Assembly: GCF_003073045.1 (NCBI RefSeq) | Contig: NC_037599.1 | Location: 5,282,247-5,346,246, forward strand | Direction of reading: 5' to 3' | DNA length: 64,000 nucleotides | DNA from: Pomacea canaliculata | Taxonomy: Eukaryota; Mollusca; Gastropoda; Architaenioglossa; Ampullariidae | Made by a program: the position numbers and the translations under genes | In this document: positions 24,056-35,566 of the stretch, piece after piece | Position numbering within the stretch: position 1 is the stretch's first letter | Layout: each line of letters starts with the position of its first letter | Notes under the pieces: model-generated | Database searches by the model: none | Seen by the model: only the letters and a program-made list of their open reading frames with translations | Told to the model about the DNA's origin: nothing

Positions 24056-27000
24056 TGGTCATCACCTTACAACCGGTCCTGCCGCCGCAGCTGTTTCTAG
24101 TGTCATCGCTGACAGATCATTGCTAACTCCGTCAGAAACGAGGAGATAGATGTCTACAGCATTACCACCGGGTTAATACAAAGTTTGAGGTAGCAGTTTG
24201 CTCTAACTGCTACAGGATACATTATTCTTATTACCCTAGTGTCACAATATGCATCTTCTCATGAACGACAATAACCTATGAATAGACGATAAGAGAATGA
24301 TGGATGAGTACTTAAAGATATGAATAAAAAATGAAGCTTAGCTATTGAGAGCCTTACATTGTAACTAATACTTTAAAAACTGTTTTATGTAAGGACGCTG
24401 TGAGTGGAAAATGCAGGTGAAGTGCTTTGTCTCCAGAACAGCAGCATAAAACATGGACACATTTCTACCTGTATGGCGCACCTGTGTACGTGGATGCACT
24501 CACTAACCTAAGACACCAGCAACCACCGTTATAAATGATTAGTAAATTAAGATTTAAAAAAAAAGTTTGTTTTTTATTTAGGAATGAACCAGAGTTTTAC
24601 TATCTGCTTTAAAAAAAAAAAAGAAGTAACATGTCACACATAAATAATCAGATTGACCCTGCATAAATAAAGTAGGCGGTCACATCTTTTTTACAGTCGT
24701 CAGTGACTGTCTGGGCGTTCAATTATCAACACACATGGAAATCGCATGTAAAATTATAATTATTGCGGGGTCAGGTCCGGTCAGGTCAGGTTAGCGGGTC
24801 AGCTGCAAGATGAACGCTGTGTATCAAACGGACTAGAGTGTGCGCCATCATCCTCTCCCCAACCGCAAGTGAGAGCAATGTATCTTTTTATAAAAGGTAA
24901 TCATTAAGACATGACCTGTCTAGCATGAAGTGCTTCCTGTCAAAATATTGTTCTTGTTTGAAATGGTCAATAAATGCAGATGTAACCACTCACCGATGAT
25001 ATCCTTGCTTTTATGGCGTACAGAACCATGTCTTAAATCTTGTGGAAGAGCAACATTGGACTTAATGGACAAATTTAAGCAGCCATTGTCCTTTCATTGT
25101 ATGTGTTGTATCCATTTGATGTCTTTTTGTGTGTGGAACTCTTTTGTGATGCGCATTGAACTCCCTCGTCAGAGAGGGAATGCGCGAAATGAGTGTTACT
25201 AATAATAATCGCATTTTCTCCACCATCGGCATTCAGCCGTTTTACAGTAACAACTGTGCTTGCCTGTCAGAAAGGTCAGCTTAGTGCACAGGAAGAAAAT
25301 AATTATTGCAGAGAAGAAACAAATGACAAAACTGAAGCGTTGGTGTGACACAACAGCACACGATGTGGTGATAGCCGGCTTCTCCTCGGAAGAAGGCAGA
25401 AGAAGATCGTCAGGTGATCAGCGTGAACAATATGATGTACACAATTTAAAACACGAGTTAGCAATTGGTCAAAAGCTTTGTTTACCGATTTACCTTTTGC
25501 TATCTTTTAAAGTATAAAGTAAAATTCTTATGGAGGGGATAAAGGGAAGTAAACTTTATTTGCCTTACTTTACTTTATATATTATTTGCTAAATCTGTAG
25601 CTTTTCAAACCTTTTAAACCTTCGTGAATCTTGACTCCGCAGATTATCTCTGTAAACATGCTAAAAGGGTTGAAGTGGATTATTTATAAATACGGGTGCA
25701 TATCAGCGAGTAGAAAAACGCGGTACTTACTATAGATGCCTCGACAGTGACAGCCATGATCGAGCAAAAGCTTGAGAGGAAGTGGGAATCTACTATTCAC
25801 CTGTCGTAGGAAAGGGTTAACTATCCTCCCGTCAGCAATGTTTGCACTGGAAATGCCGTGCGCCAGCTTGTTCTAGATGGGTGGGAGGTCATGGGGCACC
25901 ATTGCGACTAGACCCTCCCTCCCTTCTGACTTACTTCTTTTTTTTCATCTGACCTCCCTCCTCTCATTTCTCTCTCTTTCTGCCCAACAACCACCCCCCC
26001 CCCACCTGTCACTTTTTTCCAGGTGAGTCTTTGAAAACACAGCGCTCCTCGCGACAGTCCCCTGCTCCCCTGACCCCTAAAAAATGGTGACAATTACTGA
26101 CCTTTTACCCCCTCAATTCCCCTCTTCTTCATTTATGTAGTTTTATTTAAAGAACATCACTCACGGCCTGTTCCAGTAAACTTAAAAAAAAATAGTGTGA
26201 CAGTTACCGACCTTTGTTCACACTCGTGCTTTCTTTCTCTTTTTATCCTGTCCACATTTCCTCAATCTCAGCTACTAGACTTGCAATATCGCTTGTGGTG
26301 TCACCTCCTGACATCTAAATAATAAAATAAAGTTTGAAGACCTTAAGTACACACCCGCCTCAGAACGGCCGGTCTTTCCACGGCTCTTTTGTGCAGAACA
26401 GGTAGTTGTCATGTTTGCTTAAGATTGCAGGTGAATATCAATCTTAATCAGGGTATCCTACACAGATAGACCCCAACATACACACACACACACGTATACA
26501 CATATTCATCCAGAACAAACAGTAGAAGGCTCCGTGAGTAAGCTACGTCTTCCATGTTGTCTGTTTATTCGATGGAGCTCATGTTGGTAATCTGTTTGAA
26601 GGAGACACTTACAGGAGACTGTTATGTTTTAAATCATAAAGTAAATAAATCAGCTTGACAGTCATTACGACAGCGCAATAGGTTAAGGGTTTTGTTGTTT
26701 ACAACTTTAAAGGGTGTGTCAACGCTTAACTGCGATAGTTTCATTTTAATATTTAAAAAAAATTCTGATTAGGAGATTGGCAGTTACGGTTAGTTTAAGT
26801 TATAGAGTATGATTACAATTTTTGATGGTCTGGTCACGCTTTAACGACAGAGCAAACAGGAGGAGACATGTCTGACCTCGTCCTAAACTCAGAAGATACA
26901 AAGAATTTTCTGATGTTATTCTTATCTCACCTTCTCACCTTTAACAGTGATCTGCTTCAAAAATAAAAATGTATAAAGCCCCTAAGATACTTTACTCTCC

Positions 27001-28720
27001 AGGGCTGAGCAGCACAACATGCTTTTAAATCTTAAAACTGTTTTTAGAAGCAAGTTTAGAAGCGTTTTACTAAAATGCTTTGAAGTCGCTTAAAGGTGTT
27101 GCACGAACACTTCAGATTCATTTAAAGAACGATTTTCTCTTTTTAAATTTCAAACAGCTCGGAGCTTATTCTAAAATCGCCCAAAACTGTTTTTAAATCG
27201 CTTTTTAGCGATAATCAAATTGGCGAATCAGGTCTCTCACAAACAGCTCTGAAGGTGGAATGGACGGGTGCACATGAAGAGGGTATCAGAACGGGACCCA
27301 ATGTTGGATTACAACGACAGCGAGTTGATTCAACTGTTCCGACTCAACTGAAGGGTGGAATCAAAATTGTGATAGAGATCAAAGACGACTTGAACTTGGA
27401 CTCTTGACGAAAGTGAAGATGTCTCTAGCACGTGCTAATTGCGACTGGAAGTACACAGACCTCGATGGAGGACACGGCCAGCGTCCACAAGTCTCGTTTC
27501 GCCAGTGATTAATGGCGTATCAGATGCTCGTGCACGTCCACTCGTACCATCAGGAGGCCACTCGCCACTCACCGTTATTTCACGCTAAGGCAGGATTGTC
27601 CAATGGTGTTGCTTGTAGCAACGGGACATGTCAACATAAAGGCACGTACAAGCACGAGTATGTCCTCTCTCGCGGCATGCATGACATTATGTTACATGGA
27701 TCTGCAGAAGGACATCCAACGCTTGTACATGGCTTTATCCTAGACGACATTAGCAGAGAGTGGCTTAAGAGTAAACAAAGGATGATAATGAAAAAAGAGA
27801 GTGAGGAACTGAGTATAAGAACTAAAGAGATAATGACAATGGACATTGGGATGATTAGTAAAACAGTTATTCAAAATGAATGAAAATGAAGAATGTGTGC
27901 GGAAGAACGATAATTTATTACCGTGATGTAAGATATGACATTAATCTGAAGATAACTAATGATAATGGTAGATGATGAGCGCAATTGTTAGCAAGCTATG
28001 AGACAAAAAGGTTAGTTTTATATCGCCTATATCTACTGATGTTAAAAAAAACAAACAACGGAAACCAGTCAAGTTGATCTTTGAGAACTCCTCCAATAGC
28101 ACCACTTCTGAGACTTCTGAAAAAAAATTTTCTTTGTTTCTTAACTTTGTCCACCATTTGCTTTGTTGATAGAACGTGCGGTGATGGGACGTGGCGTCAC
28201 GAATATTTTGTTCAAAACCAGTTTTACTAAAATACTTCTAAAAATGTCACCAACCCGTTTTATAGAGTGTTCTGATTTAGAGATTTATCGTATGTAACTC
28301 AGCCCAGAGGGATTCTTTTCCTGCAAAATTCAGGTTACAGGGTAGCTACCCGACTCGACAACCCCAACCCGACTCTAGGACATGTAGACTGTTTCAAATA
28401 TGCATCTTGCTACTGAAGGAGAGATTATGGTGTTTATATAGACCAGGTTACTCCTCTGTGCTGGTGACGTGTGCTGCACTTTATCTGCACGACACTAGAT
28501 GTCGCTAGTCGGTGGCCGTGAAAGGAGCAGAGGTGACGTGATAGCAGTAATGATTACGTGATGGAGATAGGTATAGACAAATCTTTGAATCCACATCATG
28601 TGACATGCGTGCACGGGTGTACGATATATATATACACACAATCAGGCTCACAGATATACGAGAGCACGCACACACATATGCACGAACGTACACTACACAT
28701 AGACACGGACACGCACGCAC
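24056..28720. other. Intergenic spacer between transporters C and A
   Basis: No supported gene. A segment at about 26480-26620 (cagaacaaacagtagaag, then gatggagctcatg) matches 39124-39250 just upstream of gene B, so the flanking pieces 24056-26470 and 26620-28640 look like insertions in this copy, or deletions in the other. Sequence at 25090-25212 ends in a gatgcgcattgaactccc / gaatgcgcgaaatgag motif and an AAT tail, which resembles short dispersed repeats. At 24773-24800 ggtcaggtcaggtt resembles the inverted tail of the RTE-like fragment at 34.7 kb. Confidence 0.5.
27000..28280 (+). mobile_element. Decayed PIF/Harbinger-like element (tentative)
   Basis: At 27304-27420 the plus strand reads LDYNDSELIQLFRLN and, in another frame, GGIKIVIEIKDDLN. 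These resemble the N-terminal part of Harbinger-type transposases (D-D-E-L...F-R, then G-I-x-x-V-x-x-L-x-x-D-L). A following open stretch (27512-27883) ends in a charged SREWLKSKQRMIMKKESEELS segment. The left side (27010-27080) and the inverted right side (28212-28275) share gtttttagaag and gttttactaaaa, which may be degraded terminal repeats. The frame is broken by several stops. The call rests on weak similarity judged from memory. Confidence 0.35.
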
Positions 28721-28729
28721 GTACAGGAG

Positions 28730-28902
28730 AGTGTGTTCTTCGAGTTCTTATTCGTGACCCCAGAGCGTGGCATAGCAAACAGTCGACCTTTTGGCTGTGG
28801 GGTGTACCCAGTGTCTCAGTTACATAAGGGACGACAACCCAACAAACAGACGACCATTGCGAGAAGAAGTTGTTGTAACTGTAGCATCCTGAATACTGCA
28901 AC
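28730..28902 (+). promoter_or_regulatory. Proximal promoter of transporter A
   Basis: About 170 bases before the ATG are conserved with the same position of gene B (39370-39544): tcgagttcttatt, gcaagca/agcaaacag-tcgacttttggctg, ataaggg, acgacgat/acgaccat and agaagttgt. The TATA-like tacataaggg (28821-28830) lies about 75 bases before the start codon, at the same distance as aatataaggg in B. Confidence 0.5.
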
Positions 28903-31900
28903 ATGACTTTGACTTCGGAAAAGTCTGAGGTAAGTTTTCAGCCCCAGACATATTTTACAACAATAATTCAAGTCGCTTTCACGAGTTCACTTTCATGCAC
29001 GGATTTATAAACATGACTTTCTATCATGTAAACAGATTGAAACTACTTGGAATAAAAATCTTTCAGATTGAATGAACTGAATAAGATAAAGCTCAGTTAT
29101 CATAACATATTCAAAAATGGATGTCAAACTCATTGCATTACACACCGAGAAATTAATGATGTTGGAAATCAAAGGAAATTAAAGGAGATGTTACCGAGGG
29201 TTGCCTGATTAATTAACTCAAACTTGAGTCTCGTGTTGCAGAAACTCAGTGTGCAAAATGAGAAAGAGGTGTTCCAGAACTCCTTGGCCGCTCGTGGTGA
29301 CAGTCATCTGCACCCTGTCTGGGCAAGTGGCTACTGGACTTAGTGGGTCGGCCCTCAACTCACCACGGGACGTAAGAAGGCTATGTAAAGATCGCATCAT
29401 ACAGTACGACTTAAGTCCAATTGACAATTTGCTCCACAGTTAGTCTAACCGTCAACGATGTAGGTTTTGTCAAGTTTTGGTCGATCTATAAAAAGCTAGA
29501 AGGACGGTGTGAAATTTAAAACATCTTCACCTGATTAGTTTGAAGAGATTTTGACTAGTTTGTTTGAGTCTGGCAGTGACAGCACGGGTGGTTGGTGGGA
29601 GGCAAAAGATGTAGTTGGCTTAGAGAAAAATAACTTTTTTCTTTGTTCAAAATTGGCTTTGCAGTTTATAAAGCACTTTATGAACGAGACAGCTATATCA
29701 CGTGGTCAAGGCCCACTATCTGATGATCGTCTGACGTCTTACTACGCTCTCTTGTCGGCCCTCGTGCCCCTTGGTTCCGTTATTGGCTCACCACTGACTC
29801 AGTACACAGCGGATGCCATAGGAAGGTACATTGAATACTGCTAATCTGCTCATGATTACACTTTGTAACTACTGTGTGTGTGTGTAAGCGTTCAAATCAA
29901 TAAGTAAACAAATATTCTAGAACGCATTTTCCACTAAATAAACATATATATTTCTCATTTCATGAAATGAAGGAAGATGCTGCTGCTGGTCTCTGCTGTT
30001 CTGGGCGTGGTGGCTGCACTGCTTGATGGGGCTGACAGTGGAGGCCAGGGCCCCGGAAATGCTGTTTGTGGGGCGAGCGTTGGCAGGCGTGATGTGCGGT
30101 GCGAGTGCTTTTTCTCGTCACATGATTTCGCATACTAAGTGGCATCTTTTACAAACAAAAAAAAAAAAAATAAAAAATAAAAATAATAATAATAAAAAGG
30201 GTGGGTGGTAAGGGTCGGTAACCGCCTCGTGCTCTGAACGAAGGGAGATAGCTACATAGGCACCGAATGGCAGCCATCTAGAGCAGACCTTGGCAAAGGC
30301 CGGCCCGCGAGCCGGATGCGGCCCGCCTCCTGTCTCTGACCGGCCCGCCCGCTGGCCCTCCCGCCAGTATATATACTATATATACAGTATTGGGTAAAAC
30401 TGAGTTAACTATATTAGTCCCGCCCTCTAAAACCATCCCAATTTCTCATGCGGCCCCTTGGGAAAATTAATTGTCCACCCCTTATCTAGAGGATAACTTT
30501 TTATATTTTATTTTCAGTTTTCTTGGCTCATTCACAACCATGCAACTGACATTACGAGGACTCGACCTGACTGTTTACTACAACATTTGATTTGTGAAAA
30601 TCATTTCGTGCTGAAACGAATCTGAACTTACAATTTCTTTTTTAACAGAATTATTCAAGGATTAAAAAAAATTGATCAAAGCACTATATTCCTTGTGTGT
30701 TAGTTTATATGATTAATCTCTCGCTTTAGCTTGTCTGATCTTTTGCTTCGCACCGCTTCCCACTTTATAATTCTTAATTTTCTTTTTTGAAACGCATCAG
30801 GTATTGCAGCAAGCTTGCCACCATTCTACATGGCCGAAGTAATGCCTCGGCATCTGGTTGGCCATGTTATGGTTGGCAACATGTTGTGTGTCATGTCCGG
30901 GGTTCTTATCATGGGGATCATCAGCATTAACGAGATTCTTGCAACATCCGAGCTGTGGCCCGGTATAACTGGTGAGCTCTTTCACAAAGAAGTTTGTATT
31001 CTTTTCAAGACTGTAAGTGGAGCTTTGTGGGGTTAGAGGAGGAGGCTGGCAGTCTGGAACCAAGTGTAGGACATGTCACTACATGGTTATTGACTAGCAG
31101 TCCTCGTAAATGTGTATATATTTTGGAAAACATGATAAAATAATCACAAGATATACGAATTTTGTCTATCTATATCTCTGCCTGCACAGAAATCCACAGA
31201 GGAACGTAGTAAATATCGTAACAGATGGACTGATGAACATCAGACACAAAACTTGACGCAGATCAACGGACAAATATGAAAGCAAGGGAGAGCAGTCACC
31301 CTCTATCCAGTTGAATGTCTTAATGTGTTCAACACCTTCTTGTCATCAGCTGCCTCCGGTGTCGTGTGTGTAGTCCAGTTGATTCTCCTCCCCTGGGTGG
31401 TGGAAAGTCCATCCTTTCTTCTCTTCGTCAAGAACAAAGAAGACTCCGCTCTTAAAGGTGATGCGATATGTCAGCACCAGGTATCGTCAGAACTCAAAAA
31501 GAAGTGGTTTCAGTTTCAAACTCTATACATTGTATCTAAAGCTAACAATATTAATTGTAAAATTTGCTTTAGCAGTATTTTCTTTCTTTTAAAGAAACAT
31601 TTAACGAGAGGGTTGTAGTCTATTCCGTCATGATGTCGATGTGTGGTCTGATTGGTTATTTGATCCCTCTATGTTTGCTCGCAGCTTTACAGAAATTACG
31701 AGGAACAATGAACGTGCAGGTGGAGCTGTCTGACATGAAAGCTTTTTCAGCACATAAAAAGACACAGGTAAGTTGTTTACAAAAGTCATGGATACAAACA
31801 CGCTCCCGGCCACTTCCAGCAAGAACTAACCCACACCTGAACTTCACCATAGTGTGTCTGTAATAAGTGTGAAGGGATGACAGACACTGGCGACTCTGAC

Positions 31901-34900
31901 GATGAAGACGATGACTCCTGTTTGCCTTAACATATTTCTGGCAGTGTTCAAGTGCCAACTCCTGTTCTTGGTTCCATTCTGCGGAAAACCCTGGACAGGA
32001 AAAAAATCAGCGTATCCCTTTTAGTCTTGATGTTATATAATCACTTTTTAAAAGCTATGGACATCATGCAATGTCGATGAAGATTTTTGGTGTACAAGTA
32101 AGAAAAATTGGTTATAGAGAATTTTTTTTATAGATGTCACTATTGAAATATTTTAAGAAAACTGCTTTGCATGCAGATGGCAGTATGACACATATTGTTA
32201 CAATGCTATCCTGTGTGCAGACGAGAATATTACACATAATGTTAATACTCAGAGTAAAGTATCCTATGTGCAGGGGACACTATTACATATATTGTTACAG
32301 TTTTCATTGTAAACTATCCTGTGTGCAGGTGACAGTGTTACATATATTGTTACAGTTTTCATTGTAAACTATCCTGTGTGCAGGTGACACTATTACATAT
32401 ATTGTTACAGTTTTCATTGTAAAGTATCCTATGTACAGGGGACATAATTACATATATTGTTACAGTTTTCATTGTAGAGTATCCTGTGTGCAGGTGACAC
32501 TATTACATATATTGTTACAGTTTTCATTGTAAACTATCCTGTGTGCAGGTGACACTATTACATATATTGTTACAGTTTTCATTGTAAAGTATCCTATGTA
32601 CAGGGGACATAATTACATATATTGTTACAGTTTTCATTGTAGAGTATGTTCATTGTAGGTGACACTATTACATATATTGTTACAGTTTTCATTGTAAACT
32701 ATCCTGTGTGCAGGTGACACTATTACATATATTGTTACAGTTTTCATTGTAAAGTATCCTATGTACAGGGGACATAATTACATATATTGTTACAGTTTTC
32801 ATTGTAGAGTATCCTGTGTGCAGGTGACACTATTACATATATTGTTACAGTTTTCATTGTAAAGTATCCTATGTACAGGGGACATAATTACATATATTGT
32901 TACAGTTTTCATTGTAGAGTATCCTGTGTGCAGGTGACAGTGTTACGACTGCTGACGACGAGGTCACACCTACGTTCTGTCATTCTCATGGTCGGCTCTT
33001 TCGTTTGCTCATTTTTCACCGGCATCGTGATTGTGAGTTTTTCCTGTTAAATAACAAGTTCTGTCGTCATTGGCATTCTTCTAGTGTATTTTGTATAAAG
33101 GTGTGCTACAGGTATCGTTCTACTCACACACCGTGTTCTGTGCCATAGGTGGCGTTCTATTCTGTGAGTGTGCTGAAGTCAGCGGGGCTGTCGGAGCGCG
33201 TGGCCAGGTACATGACCCCAGCATTTGTTGTCGTCGGCGTCAGCGTGTCGATCATCCTTCTCTTTTTCGTCGCTCGACTGAGGCGACGGGTCATGATGCT
33301 GGGCGGCCTGGCGGGGATGCTCGTGGCTGAGGTCGTCCTCACTATAGCCCTCTGGTACCAGGTATCGCTATAAAGACTTATTTTCAATGCGCGGGTGTGT
33401 TAGTCTGTATGTCTTTCTTGGCCAAGCTTGTCTTCATTTAAATATTGCTAACTACGTGGCAAGAGCTTGCAATGCAAATCCTGTCCTATAATCAAGATCA
33501 AGTAATTAAGTTTATAATGAATAAAAAATGTTCTGAGATCAATATTACCCCCTCCAAAAATAAATATCGCGCTTCTTTCTGTCCTTCCCTAGGATCAAGT
33601 AACGTGGCTCTCGACCGTTGCTGTCGTCTGCGTTTTCATGATAGCCTTGTTTCACGCCGCCGGACCAGGTTTGTGTGATGCGAACTTTGTGCTTCATAGG
33701 GATGCAAACTCATTCCTACATTTGTTTTGTACATAACATCCAAATATACAGTTGTATGCTTCAACAACCAGCTAGGCGAGTTCTTCGCGATGACGATCGG
33801 GGTCCGTCAAGGGTGCCTACTCTCTCCCATCCTTTTTAACATCTTCCTTGAAAAAATCATGCAAGAAACCCTCCACAACCACCTTACCTCAATCTCCATT
33901 GGTGGCAGACCCCTGTGCAACCTACGCTTTGCAGATGACATTGACCTCATGGCAGGCAGTAACAACGAACTTCAGGATTTGACGGACAGACTCTCCAGGC
34001 GAGCGGGGGCCTATGGCATGGAAATAAGCTCAGAAAAAGCAAAGTAATGATTATTTCCACCACCGACAACAGCAGCAACATCGTCATGAACGGCCAGAAA
34101 CTGGAGGAGGTCAACAGCTTTCAAGTACTTGGGTGCCACCCTGACTAGAGATGGTTGCTGTACAGCAGAGATCCGTATCAGGATTGGTATGGCAACATCC
34201 GCAATGTCCAGGCTGGACAGGATCTTGCGAAGCAACTCAATCAGCTTCAGTACCAAGCACAGGCTGTACAAGTCTCTCGTAGTGTCAATCCTTCTCTACG
34301 GCTGCGAGACTTGGACGCTGCTTGCCGCAACGGAGAAGAAACTCCAGACCTTTGAGAACAAGTGCCTGAGAAAGCTGCTCCGCATCTCGTACCGCGAACA
34401 CAAGACCAACGCATACGTACGGAGCACCGTAACCTCTCTCGTGGGCCCACATGAGCCCCTTCTGGCAACAGTGAAGCGGCGCAAGCTCGCCTGGTTCGGT
34501 CACGTCACCCGCCACAACACCCTGTCCAAGACGATCCTACAAGGAACCTCGAAGGAGCCGTCGTCGTGGTCGTCCGAGGAAAAGCTGGTCACCAACATCA
34601 AAGAATGGACCGAACGCGAGATGCCAGACCTGCTCTCATCTGCTCAAGACAGGACCGGGTGGAAAATTCTGTCTGTTGCTGCTGCCAGACGGTCCCCCCT
34701 ACGCCCGGACCGTGCATGGGATTGACCTGACCTGACCTGATGCTTCAGATTCTATCACCTATGTTTTATTTTGAAGTCTTATCGGACAGGAGGCTGTTTG
34801 TTGTGTTTATTGTGACGATCGTCTAACTGGATGAAACTCTGTGTTTCTGCAGCTCAGGTGCCCTGGATCTTGCTCCCGGAGATCTTTGATGCGGAGGCTC

Positions 34901-35566
34901 GAGGGGCTGCGTCCTCCATTGGTGTCACAGTGATGAACGCTTCCTCCTTCGTCATGACCTACGTCTTCCCCATGCTGCAGGTAATGAAATGAGTTCAGTA
35001 AGTACTAATATAACTGGTAAGAAAGATCTCAGCAGAAGGACATGGATGCTATAAATGCAGGAACGACTCAAGACATCTGGGGATCTTCTGCCATCGGATA
35101 TGAAGCAGCTTGTGTGTCACTGGTTGAGCTGGTGTAGATGACTCACTGATATGCCCGGGGTGGGGAGGACTACTGCAGTGTAGGATGTGGACTTTCAGTT
35201 AGCGGTAAGCTTCACAACCTACCGTCCCACACGTTTCTGCAAAGTCTGCTATAGACAACACCTGCTTTCACGGCTCCGTTGTTGATCTTCACACCAATGT
35301 TTGTTGTGTCAAAGAGAATTCTGCACAGGTATGTGTGATCAAACCGAAACACTATCATTTATTTATTTTGATTTTTTCTGATGCCGTCCTATTTCCTGTT
35401 ACAGGAGTATTCTGGGGCTTACTCTATTCTTCTATTCGTGGGGACGTCGACGTTTTTCTTCGTCTTTATCTTCTTTCTTCAACCGGAGACGGTGGGGCGT
35501 TTTGCAAAAGAAAAAGAAGAAACAGAGTATACCGTAGAAGGACAACAGGAGAGGGTAATTGTTTAG
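28903..35566 (+). CDS. SLC2A-like MFS transporter A (12 exons, two frame breaks)
   Basis: Exons: 28903-28929, 29242-29371, 29665-29825, 29973-30098, 30801-30971, 31350-31457, 31685-31767, 32934-33032, 33149-33361, 33593-33668, 34853-34980 and 35405-35566. Intron phases and most exon lengths equal those of B and C. Landmarks: FIKHFMNETAISRG, ADAIGRK, AEVMPRHLVG, LLPWVVESPSFLL, VARLRRRVMMLGG, VPWILLPEIFDAEARG, QPETVGRFAKEK and the C-terminal ERVIV. Helix 7 reads VCSFFTGIVI instead of QQLSGxN. Exon 2 is two bases short (29267-29273) and exon 4 has one extra base (near 30023, inside ALLMGL), so the annotated exons do not give one continuous frame. An ATG at 29258 restores the frame in exon 2 only. 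Pseudogene or base errors are both possible; the rest is well preserved. Confidence 0.7.
29242..29371 (+). CDS. Transporter A exon 2 with frame break and alternative ATG
   Basis: The exon follows ttgcag and should continue phase 0 from MTLTSEKSE. In gene B the equivalent exon has 132 bases, here 130, with the difference around gagaaagaggtgttcc (29260-29274). Reading from exon 1 ends at a TAG soon after. Reading from the ATG at 29258 gives MRKRCSRTPWPLVVTVICT and the correct helix 1 to the donor at 29372. Either the start has moved into this exon or a base error is present. Confidence 0.6.
30284..30483. mobile_element. hAT-like MITE, 200 bp, in transporter A intron 4
   Basis: The element is flanked by a perfect 8-base target duplication, ATCTAGAG, at 30276-30283 and 30484-30491. 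Eight bases is the hAT superfamily size. It starts CAGACCTTGGCAAAGG and the reverse complement of its end is AAGGGGTGGACAATTAA, imperfect terminal repeats of the CAG..GG.CAA hAT kind. The interior has the ggcccgc / gccggatgcggcccgcc composition common in nonautonomous hAT elements. No coding capacity. Confidence 0.75.
32177..32933 (+). repeat. 55-bp minisatellite made of copies of the exon 8 splice acceptor
   Basis: Thirteen acceptor-like copies end at 32220, 32273, 32328, 32383, 32438, 32493, 32548, 32603, 32658, 32713, 32768, 32823 and 32878, nearly all 55 bases apart, and the true exon 8 acceptor ends at 32933 in the same register. Each unit reads atcctgtgtgcag followed by gtgaca, as at the real junction, then tattacatatattgttacag and ttttcattgta. 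Two unit types alternate: cctgtgtgcaggtgac and cctatgtacaggggac. One copy (32658) is altered to gttcattgtag. Gene B has a single acceptor here and no array. Confidence 0.9.
33722..34740 (+). mobile_element. 5'-truncated non-LTR retrotransposon (RTE-like reverse transcriptase) in transporter A intron 10
   Basis: The plus strand encodes the C-terminal half of a reverse transcriptase: VRQGCLLSPILFNIFLEKI, then the catalytic FADD box (LRFADDIDLMAG), KLEEVNSF, LYGCETWTLLAATEKKLQTF and KRRKLAWFGHVTRHNTLSKT. The frame is broken near 34040 (a base missing in an A run) and near 34115 (one extra T). Translation ends at TGA 34723-34725, followed by cctgacctgacctga, a short tandem tail typical of RTE-type 3' ends. 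The upstream half including the endonuclease is missing. It sits in sense orientation within the intron and has no counterpart in gene B. The clade assignment is uncertain. Confidence 0.8.

Noticed and set aside
24930..25202. A third copy of the transporter C promoter
   Set aside because: Some words are shared (ggactta, cagc-acat, tgtcctttcattgt) but the order and spacing are too weak; treated as chance or very old similarity.
27512..27883. 123-codon open frame as an independent gene
   Set aside because: No domain, no splice or promoter context, and it lies within a probable transposon relic.
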